Below are positions 49,493 to 59,077 of a DNA stretch of 64,000 nt, in pieces. The stretch is from Holacanthus passer (taxonomy: Eukaryota > Chordata > Actinopteri > Pomacanthidae), in contig JAFREQ010000011.1 in assembly GCA_025331565.1 (NCBI GenBank), positions 14,962,001 through 15,026,000 on the forward strand, read 5' to 3'. How positions within the stretch are numbered: the first letter of the stretch is position 1; every line of letters begins with the position of its first letter. A model generated the notes under the pieces. It saw nothing but the letters and a program-made list of their open reading frames with translations, made no database searches and was not told the origin of the DNA. Position numbers and translations under genes: made by a program.

Positions 49493-51828
49493 GGAGACAG
49501 AGGACAGGGGTATTTTCCAGATAACAGTCTTGTGTTGAGATAAAGGGAACAAGGCATTTTTATAAGAGCTAACACAGTTTGTTCCCAAAGCAGAACAAGA
49601 CCGGGGACAGGAAGTAGACAGCGTTTTACTGCAAACTTTGCCTGCAGTGAGATCAAAGTTGACAAGAACTTCACATAATAAGCTGCCAGTTGCTTGAGAC
49701 GATTATGGGCTCCAGCATTAAAGTTTTTTGGAGGGACAGAGGGGAACTGAGATGATTGGCAGAACAGGACGTGGGCCGTCGCAGTTGGCCTAACAGTTTG
49801 ACGAGGAACAGATGAACAGGCCGCAAACATGCGTGTAGCTCCCAGATAAGAATGTGGGACAACACTACCTGTGCATGCATGTTTTTTGTTTGCTCAGTCG
49901 GGTGTGTGGGTGTTTGGATTACTACTTCTTAATCAGGACAAGTTCAACTAAATACAACAACCCTAACCGCCTGCAAGTAAGTACAAAAGAATGAAAGGAA
50001 GGACTGAAACGGTGAGAGATCGTGAGGTGCGAAGCAGAAGGTGCGCTGGAGAACGGGGAAACTGTTGAGCTAAAGGAGGAGAAAAGGTGGAAAATGTGCT
50101 TATATGGAGAGGAGGGGTGCTGCTGGTAGGTGCAGCCTGCAGAAGGAGGTGGGCCTTGGAAATGGCTGATGCAGGCGGTCTCTACAGGCAATGAGGACTC
50201 TTTGTCAGGAGTAGGAAATGAGGTTTCTGTTGTGATTAAAAGGAAGGTTTCTATGGCAATGCAGAGAGCCGTGTGCACAGAGAATTTGTTGGGAGTGGAG
50301 GGGGCTAAGTGAGAGTAGAATTTCAAAGAAAGCAGCCTCCTCCATCTCATCTCCCACCACAGCTACCCCTCTGCTTTTCCACAGCGCTCTTTTATCTCTG
50401 ATAATCTGTTTTCATAGCCACACAGTTGAGACTGCATGGGGGATTATCTTGAGCAAACCGAGTCATTGGTCGATCAGTCATAAATGTTTACAGAGTAGCA
50501 GTTTCACTTCCCGAAACCTCGCGGCTGTCAGAAGCTCTCTGGAAAAAAAAACAACCTTCTAATAGATAATTAAAACCACACAAGATGGCTAATTAATGTA
50601 ACGACCTTAATGCATCTCTTTCTTGTTCAGACAGGTTCTGTTCTGTCAAATCAGCCTGTTTCTGGAGCGCCTTCGGAGCTGAGCGGTTACATGCCAGATT
50701 CCAGCCGGCGACCTTTGATGCATGTCATACCCCTCTCTCTCTCCTCGTTTCCTGTCTGCTTCTTCATCTGTCAGCATCAAATAAAGGCAAAAAAGAAAGA
50801 AGATCAGCCCCTTTCCTCGTACAGCCCACGATAAAAAAAAAAAAAGCATGATGGCATCAGTGTGAGCTTCAAAACCTAAATATAGCAACATGCTTTGTTA
50901 ATTGTTTCACTGAGCTCTTAGTAAAAATGCGTTTCTTAAAATAAGTTCCCCAGCCTGACGTTCTCTTTTGTACAGAGGAAGTTGCTCTCTGCAGCAGTGC
51001 CTGCCATCTTTGCCCCAACACAGGCTCGCTCCAGGGTGTTTGGATAAGATGACATTTGAAACTGATGAGGATCAAAGTGGTGTTTTTATTTCCTTTCACA
51101 TTACAAGCCGCACTGACTGTTTGAGAAAAAACAACTGGTACACATGGGAATAATATCTTCTTGGTATGCCTGCATAAGAGGAACTGACTGAGCATAAATA
51201 GGGATCTGGTTAATGATTGTTGTGTACATGAACAGAGAACTCATTTAATGGGATGGAAAGAGAGGACAGTTTTTTGCAAATAATGACAGGATGATTGTAT
51301 GACAGGAGTGTGAATAAATGTGATTCACTAAAACAAATGGAGAAAAAAAAATCATGATTTTTCCACCAACAAAAATGTGTTCAAAATCAGTGTGTACAGT
51401 GAGGCGCTAAAGGCTTCTCACCTCCTTTTTGGAAACAGAATCAAGGGTCTCAGCATGCCAATTATGATTACAAAAGGTTCTGCTGCCCCCAACCTTTCCT
51501 TTTGAGCATAGCAGCAAGTATCATGTAGCGAAACACTGCCAGCGAGGGAGGGCTGTACTGAGACCAGATTGTATCGTCAAAGCCAGATGGCAAGTCACAC
51601 ATCAAAAGGACAGCTGGTTACCAGAGTCTGAAAAGGCATCTTTATAACTCCAAACCTAATTAGTTACAACTAAACAAATCACACCAAGATATAATATACA
51701 GGCCATGCCAATGATTCATCATAAAAGGTGACACACACATAACATAATTAAGCTTTAAATATTTATGCGTGCAAGCTGCAACATTTCAGTCAAGGTGGTT
51801 CCATCAGAGGTCATGGTCTCCATTGATC

Positions 51829-51834
51829 TTTATT
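51829..51834 (-). terminator. Polyadenylation signal of the odad1-like gene
   Basis: TTTATT on the plus strand reads AATAAA on the gene strand, about 100 bases after the stop codon at 51932-51934. This gives a short 3' untranslated region, normal for a cilia gene. Confidence 0.55.
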
Positions 51835-51931
51835 ACAGTAAACAATGAAGGCAGGCCCTTCGACTGCAGACGATGATGCGTATGAGGATTTTTAATATGT
51901 GCACATTAACTACACTGATCTGGCCAATGTG

Positions 51932-54900
51932 TCAGATCAGAGTATCTTCCAGGGAGCCCCGTCTGCCAGCAAGCTGCTGACTGATCTTTGAGGCTTTGGT
52001 TGCTGCCTGCCGGACTGAACTTTCCTTCTGCAGAACCTATAAATCAAATCCAGAAAAATCAAATGAACAAAGTACAAGATGTAAACCATAAATAATCAGT
52101 CAAGTGGAGGACTATGGCACGAACCCCTTTCATTATTCTTTTGCGAAGTTCCCCCTGTGAAAGCGGTCGTTCTTCCTCATCAGTGACAGGAGACTCTTCT
52201 GCATCATAATCCACGCTGAGGAGGCCAAACCAACACAGACACACTCATCAACCTGATGTTCAAAGTGTTTAGATTTATCGAAATGAACAGATGAAAGGCC
52301 CACCTGTTGATTGCAGGTTGGATGCTAACATTCTGCTGAAGCAACTCTGGATTTTGACCCAAAAGAAATTTGGCCAGGTCTTTAGGATTGTAGTCCCTTT
52401 CCAGATCCTGTAAGAAGAGGAAGAGAAGAACTGTATATACAACAGGGGTGCATGTAAGAAAACGTAGGACAGAATCGCAGGTTGACAGGTTACTTTGGAA
52501 TTGAGGAAAGCTTGTATGGTGAGCAGCTCATTGGTCTTCTGTTCCACCAGACCCAGGTAGGACATGATGTTGTTCTCTGTGATCCCTGCAGAGGAGCCCA
52601 GCATGTCCTCTATCACTGAGCGGTCGCACTCTATTTTAGAGAAGATGCTGTTCACTCCTGTGAGATGGGAGAAACAGGAGTCAGGAATACCTACAACTGT
52701 CTGTGCGTTCTTGTGTGTTCAGTCAAATCTGCGGTATGTTGAAGCTTTTTTGTAATCACTTCTACAGGCCCATAACTTCTTAATAATTTCATGGGATGTT
52801 TCTTGGAAAAAAACAACGTAAATTGACACTAATTTTAGGGAAAATGAGGTTTCCTTCAAAGTACTGCTCAACTACTGGACATTGTTCTTTACGTGTGTTG
52901 AATTGTGTGATTGCCTGTAGAAAGATTTCAAATGTTTCATCTGACCTGCTGAGCACTTACTAAAAGACTACAGGCAAATCTAATTGGAATTATACTAAGT
53001 GAGCCTCTATTTCCCCTATAATTACCAAATTACATCTTTCTAGAAAACGTCTTAGGAAATTAGTAAAAAATTACAGCCGTAAAATAAATGATTCCCAAAC
53101 CTGTTTTAATCTCATCCAGTATTTTGCTTATGAAGCTGGCTTGCTTTTCATAGTCCTCAGCTTGGGATTCAGTTTCCTTCTGTTGCTCATCAATGTCACT
53201 CAACAAAGAGCGATGATCTTGCTCCAGGTGCAAATCTTCTACTCGAATCTGCTCAGTCTCTGCTTGTATCTGCAGATTCACACATTCCAGCAAAGTTAAA
53301 AAAGTTAAAAATGGAAGAATTTAATGGTGAGCGTGTCCACTGGCCCAGTCAGACAGAGAAAACGTACTCACCTGGCTGATTTGATCCCTCAGTGCCTCAG
53401 ACTCGTTGTTTTGCTCATTTACGAAGTTGAAGAGTGCAAAGTTCCGGTCTTCAACTACACGGCAAAACAGCAATGCAGCAGTGAGATGCATCAAATCTTC
53501 TAAACTGAGACTCATAATTCTTATTATCCAAATAGGACCTTAAGTTTAATTTAGCTTTAGTGTTCCTCCAAAGGTAGAAAAGAAAGAGATGGCTGTAATT
53601 ATGATGCAACTATCTCTAAATCATATACAAATATAGAAATAAGAGATATTTTTGTCACACATACTGAAACAGATCCTGTCATAAACTGAGTAATGAAGAC
53701 AGGTTCCAGTCGCAAGAAACATTATCTATGTGTATGGATGAGTATGAAATAGTCAGGTTGTGTTGGTAAGACTTACCCTGGATGGACCTGGTGACCAGCA
53801 GGTCCAGGTTGTCCTCTCCTGCCACAGTCTGGATCCTCTCAAACACCTCCTCGAGAGCATCCAGTGACACTTCCCCCGAGTCCATCCTCCTCTGCTCCTT
53901 CAGCTCGGACACTGGGACAACCAATGACCATCATCATCACATCAGTATTATCAGAACTGTATAACAGCATCAGTCAGATATGAACGATGTTAACATTGAT
54001 ATATTTTTTAAATCACATGTTCCTTGTTAGTCTGCAATATTTACTAAACTTAACCAACAATCACAGTTTTATACTGTAGTAACTTACATACGGTTTTTCC
54101 TTTTGTAACACTGCTGCTTCTTGTGGCTGAAACAAGTTAACAAACACTCTGAAAAGGATCCTTTTATTTCTATTGCAGTGTTCAAGGACTCACTTCCAGG
54201 ACTGACTGTTCCAGTCCTGTTCCAGCACTCTTGTTGGTTTCTAAGCCAATAGGAGTGTTGACACTGTTTTTTCTCTACTACTGTTTTTGTTTTATTGATT
54301 TAATGTGTGGTAATACAACATTTACTTTGGCTTCTGTCTCATTGTTTCTGCTGTAAAATCCAACATTGTTGTTAGCTAATGTAAAAAAGTTGTGTTCATA
54401 TTTTTCCTGACTGAAAAGGAATATATGCCAATCAATAAAAGAAAAAAAACAAACAACGCATCTCTGGTCATATAATATAATTAAGATGCCGACCACATTA
54501 TCAGCAGTATCTTGTTGCTGCTGTTTACATTCCCCCATTGTTCATTCATTGATGTCCTTAGGTATCCATCCCAGTTTTTACGAGTATGAAACTAAACTGA
54601 AATAGGCAATGCTAAAGCGTTTGGCATTATAAAGTCTGGCGCAGACAGGGAATGACTCAAAGAATGTTCCTCTAAATATTTACATTTAGAGGTCTGTTCT
54701 TTTGTTCTTGTGTGACGCTCAAATCAGAAGCAGAACATAAAACATTATCCCCTAAAACCATTCTCCATATGGCTACAATAGGCCTTTTGCCATTGTATCA
54801 AAATCATTTTATACAGACCTTACATTTGTGCTACATGTAGACCAGATGGCATTCCTCTCTCTAGCTTGTGCTCATGGGATATATTGTAGGACACTGTGCA

Positions 54901-56600
54901 GGCATTTATAAAACCAAATGTGATAATTGGTGGGATTCCCCCCAGAACAATCACTGCCAGCCTTATTATCATCCCTCACAGCCTCACCAACACTTTTGCC
55001 ATTATTATGATTATTACTATGTCAAAACAGCAACAATATTAGCTCCAACACAATGACTGTGTCTTACACTGCCTGTGTCCCATCTCATGGCCATCCTCCT
55101 GCCCACTCCTCTCGCTGCACTTGGTGGTCATGAACTCTTTCAGGATACACTCGTGTGCAATAACCCTTTCCAGTTCCTTCATCTCAGCATTGTACTGGCC
55201 AAGGTCCTTCACTGCCTTTTCCCTCATCATGAACATCTTGGACTGAGCCTCCACCCTGAAGTAGAAAGCTTTATGCATAAGATATTCACCAACCAAGATC
55301 ATGAGGGCATATCATAACAGCAAATTTTTACTACACTACACATCCCTCAATCTGACCTGGCATCATAAGCAGTAGTAGAGAGGTGGACAATTTCTCCGAT
55401 CTTCTTTCGGACATCTTGCAGTTCCTACAACACACAAGAATCAGTGCAGAGACTGGCTGAATAACAAGGATGCTGAAGCTTGTTTGTTGCCTCATCTCTG
55501 AATCATCTGGTGTGACCTCTGACCTTGTCCAGCCTGTTTTGTAGTTGCTGGAAACGGAGGCGCTCAATATGAAGAGTCTGCAGCTCCTCTCTCAGGTGGC
55601 TGTTTTTGGTCAGTTGCTCATTGAAGCGAGTCAAGGCCTGGATAGGATATAGAACATACACAAACTTTAAAATAATTGAATACAATATATTAATATGTGA
55701 ATATATGCACAAAATGTGTACTTTCGACAGACAAAGAACAACAATATAAGTTCTACATGATGATGATAAGCGACCTGTTTGTTTTCTAGGTGTTCTGTGG
55801 TACTGAGTTTCATGACTCACTCTGTCCAGTTTGTATTCCAAAGTGCGTATGGCCTTCTGAGTCCGTCGTACCTCAGACTTCTGTGTATCGTTAGAACTGA
55901 CCTCCCCTTTTCTCACCTCTGCCAGCTTCAACTGCATGTTTGTGATCTGCCAACATTACAGACAAATGACATAAACTTTGGGTTAGGACCAAAAATATAA
56001 GTAAACGCGGAATTACACTGGAATTAGTATCATATAGAGCGAAAAAAACTGAATTCACCTCTTTCTCTATTTCTTTTTGACACTGCTTCTCTTTCCTAAG
56101 CTCCTCCTCGAGCATGTCTCTCTGCTCAAGCAGAGCATGAAAACTCTGGGTGTCCTCACTGTCCTGCTGTTGGCGTGAAAAGCTCTTACACGCTCCAAGG
56201 TTTCGATGCAGCTCCTCCTGCTCCTTCAGCAGCTTCTCTATCTCCTGCCTTTAATCACATCATATAACAGCCGATCAGGCAAAAAGAAAACAAACAACGC
56301 ATATACTCTGTTGAATATGTGATGTAGGTAGAGTGCTTATTCACTGTTGTTTGCGGATCTGCTCCCGGGCCTGAAGGCTGTAGGCCTGCCGATCTCCTTC
56401 CATGATCCTGAACTGTCTCTGCAGTTTGGTTATCTCTGATTCTGCTTAGAAATCACCATATGCACATTATAGCCGTTTCAACAATGTAACCTAGACAGCA
56501 TCAATATCTAATAGTCAATAATAACAACATTACCTGTACCATCAGCATCCATCTCACTGCTGTCTGAGCGGGCACTTGTGGCTGATCTTCCTCGAGGCAT
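51932..56600 (-). CDS. odad1: Outer dynein arm docking complex coiled-coil protein (ODAD1/CCDC114 type)
   Basis: Members tether outer dynein arms to axonemal doublet microtubules in motile cilia and sperm flagella. Exons in reading order: 56600-56534, 56444-56345, 56248-56059, 55946-55821, 55637-55524, 55424-55357, 55254-55067, 53911-53777, 53454-53372, 53269-53101, 52657-52494, 52407-52304, 52215-52125, 52036-51932; 567 residues. After a Ser-rich start (MPRGRSATSARSDSS) come LQRQFRIMEGDRQAY and near-continuous heptad coiled coils over about 30-275 and 290-470. RVIAHECILKEFM, EDRNFALFNFVNEQNNE and NIMSYLGLVEQKTNELL are family blocks. The paralogue CCDC63 (human about 563 residues) has similar length, while human ODAD1 is about 670, so the length argues weakly for CCDC63; I recall the LQRQFRIMEG and NFALFNYVNEQNNE words from ODAD1. 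An X-box upstream supports a ciliary role. Confidence 0.7.
54589..54849. repeat. Dispersed repeat, copy 1, in odad1 intron 7
   Basis: ACTAAACTGAAATAGGCAAT, GCGCAGACAGGGAATGACTC and TTACATTTGTGCTACATGTA recur in the same order at 56883-57040, with an internal length difference. The two copies lie in different introns of the same gene, about 2.3 kb apart. Confidence 0.7.
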
Positions 56601-56882
56601 GGTGACACTGGGCTTCACTGGCTAAAAATGTAAAGATATGTTATTACAAGAAAATACTGAACTTGTGGCAATACCAGATTAGATTGCTGGAAAGTTGAAT
56701 ATGAGACTAAATAAATTATTATAAACTATTCTAAATTAAGTATTTGTATTTATGTTCTATGTGCTTGTAGCACAAAAGGGCTATGACTTACATTTCAAGG
56801 TGCAACCCTGTGTTGTGAAATAACAAATATATGACCTTGATTCCTTGATATATCAGATATTCTTCCCACTTGTTGTGACAAA

Positions 56883-57040
56883 AAACTAAACTGAAACAAG
56901 GCACTGAGAAAGTGTTTGTCATTCTACAGTTTGGCACAGACAGGGAATGACTCAATCAATGTTTCTCCACATGTTTACATTAAAATCTTAAAAAAAAAAT
57001 TATAAGGACATTACATTTGTGCTAAATGTAGACCATATGG
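56883..57040. repeat. Dispersed repeat, copy 2, in odad1 5' intron
   Basis: Partner of 54589-54849: ACTAAACTGAAACAAGGCAC, GGCACAGACAGGGAATGACT and TTACATTTGTGCTAAATGTA in the same order. Shorter than copy 1 by an internal deletion. Confidence 0.7.
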
Positions 57041-57319
57041 GATAATACTGAACTTGTACTTGAGGCAATATAATTGTGAAAATCTGAAAATAAGTTTAAT
57101 GAAACCTAGATATTCAGTCTCATTTTGATTGCTTGAAAGCTGAATATGAGACTAAATGAGTTAAGACCATTGTATTTTTTAATTACCTGGAAACAGTATT
57201 GATCTTGTCTAGATTAAGAATATAGACCTATTTTTTTTCCTCACATTCATTCCAAAGAAGTAGTTTATCTGAGAAAATTTCATAAACACATTTAGTCGTT
57301 TTGTCTTGAACATTTACTT

Positions 57320-57581
57320 GAAAAATACATTTGAAAGTACATAGTTATTTGTTATTTGATTGTTGCATTTTATTGGTGATATTGCATCTTATAAAACAAC
57401 ACAGAATGTCAACTTCCCCCAATAGTTTCATACTAAACAATACACATTATATTCCCAGGCTGCTTTTTACATGATGTCATTAATCAAGATACACACACAA
57501 GATATTTAAATTTAGATTTAAGCTAATGTAGCAGAATCCACAGCGCACATTAGTACCAAGCTAAACCAAACAAAGCAGCCA
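57320..57581. repeat. Local repeat unit, copy 1
   Basis: The order AAGTACATAGTT, TGTTATTTGATTGTTGCATT, CCCCCAATAGTTT, CAGGCTGCT, and AAACAAAGCAGCC recurs at 58136-58444. The unit lies on one side of the odad1 promoter and its partner on the other. Confidence 0.7.
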
Positions 57582-57695
57582 TTGTTCTTGTTTGCTGTTC
57601 TGAAATATTTAGTGTTCACTTGGATATAGTTAGGCAACATTTTAAAGTTATCGAAAAAGTGTTTGCTGTTTAGGAGAAATAAAAATTTATCTCAC

Positions 57696-57768
57696 CAGCT
57701 CAGAGTTTAAAAAGTATAAACCCAGTGTCTCCTCCCAGGATGCACTGCGGCCTCAGTTGTTAGCAACC
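57696..57768 (-). promoter_or_regulatory. odad1 first untranslated exon and core promoter
   Basis: A donor at 57695/57694 (exon edge 57696) and the X-box at 57769-57782 bracket the likely transcription start within about 70 bases. The DNA is the only moderately GC-rich segment of the neighbourhood. Confidence 0.45.
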
Positions 57769-57782
57769 GTTCCTAAGGAGAC
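57769..57782 (-). promoter_or_regulatory. RFX X-box upstream of odad1
   Basis: GTTCCTAAGGAGAC on the plus strand (GTCTCCTTAGGAAC on the gene strand) fits the X-box consensus RYYNYY-N2-RRNRAC on both strands. A second GTTGTTAGCAAC palindrome, with half-sites but no spacer, abuts at 57756-57767. RFX factors with FOXJ1 drive motile cilia genes, so this agrees with the coding assignment. Confidence 0.65.
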
Positions 57783-59071
57783 GGAACTCCCGGTCCCTGA
57801 ATTCAGCCTGTCAGGCAGCAGTAACGTTTCTTACAGGTTGATTTGTAAATATTATGGGCTTGTTTCAGGTTCGACTCTGTGTATTAGGACTTTAAATGTA
57901 TGTTTACACACACAACCTCAGAGCAGAAGCTGTCTGACAGGACTGTCAGGGCTGTAGCAAAAGGCTAACAAAAGTACTGCTAGCTGAATGCTAACAAGAA
58001 TCTACTTTGACTGAACGACTATGAGAGAGACAAAAGGTAAAGTTGAGGAAAAGCCCAAATATGAATAAACGCTGAATATGTAATGTAATGTGCATTACAA
58101 CATTAAAAATGCTCTTTACAGTTATGACATCAGTTGAAAAATATATTATAAGTACATAGTTTCTGTTATTTGATTGTTGCATTTATGTTTGATAATTTAT
58201 CTGATAAAAATAAATAAATACAAATATCAGCTTTCCCCCCAATAGTTTTACATTTAACAATACATATATTTATATTTAGTGCGCATTGCTTCAGGCTGCT
58301 GTATTTACAGTATATGTGATTAATTAAACCAAGATAATTAAGTATAGATTATGGATAATCTAGCAGACTAGTTGATCCAAGGCTTCATTTTCTAGGAGAG
58401 ATCATCAAAACGACCCACCCACAGCTAAAGTAAACAAAGTAGCCAACATTAAAAATACTGTTTACAGTTAAGACATCATTAATAATAAGTGTAAAATATG
58501 TCATATAACAACGACAATGACATAAACAGTGCTTTTACTCTTTAAACATAAGTAAATTTGGATTATAGTACTTATTTTGAATGCAGAATATTGATTTATT
58601 TCTATTATGGACCTGAAGGGTACAAGCAGTATAAGTAGTGCCTTGCTGAATGCAACCAGGGGGAAAAAATCAAAGACAGAAGCAACAAAGAAAACACATT
58701 TTTACTGTCCCTTTATTATTATGTACTTTGTGAAAAGGTTGGCTGTGTTACATAAAAAAAGGAAAATAAAGTTAAAAAAAGTTTTCTATTCTACAAAATT
58801 AACTACAGCTTATTGTGGTATCTTTGTTAGTATGAAAATATGCAAAATGTACTGCTTCTATATTTTGAACCAAATCTTTCATGATTACAGATTCATATTA
58901 CATTATAGGCCTATTAATTGTATCTAATGTACAGTATGTTTTGTAACCTATATCGGAGGCCTTAGTTAGTTCATTCCCCAACATTATTTGTTGACATGAA
59001 AGCATGCAAAGGCAACTTTTACATGATATATGGTTCTTTCTATTTTCAATTTTCTGTTTATATTTACAAGA
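57783..59071. other. Intergenic, odad1 to tas1r3
   Basis: About 1.3 kb, AT-rich, largely a partly tandem repeat (58099-58446 and onward). An open frame at 58607-58927 gives a Lys-rich low-complexity peptide with no family resemblance and is not called. No other coding exon is seen. Confidence 0.6.
58099..58490. repeat. Local repeat array, copies 2 and 3
   Basis: AACATTAAAAATGCTCTTTACAG at 58099 returns about 348 bases later as AACATTAAAAATACTGTTTACAG at 58447, marking one full period and the start of another. Inside it, 58136-58444 matches 57320-57581. Confidence 0.65.
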
Positions 59072-59077
59072 TTTATT
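59072..59077 (-). terminator. AATAAA overlapping the tas1r3 stop codon
   Basis: On the gene strand the end reads GAGTAATAAATC: the TAA stop (59078-59076) overlaps an AATAAA. If used, the 3' untranslated region would be only 15-30 nt. No other canonical signal is evident in the next 100 bases. Confidence 0.35.

Larger units (their letters stand above)
41340..51828. other. 10 kb interval with no supportable gene
   Basis: Both strands were read for coding exons; none shows splice-consistent phase or a recognisable protein. The interval holds a LINE remnant (45960-46440), an AAT array (45230-45274) and two GA microsatellites (43959-43991, 49456-49490). Open frames such as 49381-49830 and 49922-50350 on the minus strand are low-complexity or repeat-derived. 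Long-range regulatory elements or non-coding RNA genes could be here but cannot be called by eye. Confidence 0.55.
56621..57695 (-). other. Intron in the odad1 5' untranslated region
   Basis: The acceptor reads TTTTTAG before CCAGTGAAGCC, 21 bases upstream of the start codon (exon edge at 56621). The best donor is GAGCTG followed by gtgagat, with the exon edge at 57696. The intron holds copy 2 of a dispersed repeat (56883-57040) and one unit of a local repeat array (57320-57581). Confidence 0.5.

Noticed and set aside
49381..49830. 149-codon open frame on the minus strand
   Set aside because: The C-terminal part is translated GA microsatellite (Ser-Leu repeats); the rest is unrecognisable.
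49922..50350. 142-codon open frame on the minus strand
   Set aside because: Ser/Pro/His-rich low-complexity peptide with no recognisable domain; no splice or promoter context.
58607..58927. 106-codon open frame between odad1 and tas1r3
   Set aside because: AT-rich, Lys/Tyr/Phe-biased peptide in a repeat-rich interval; no homology recognised.
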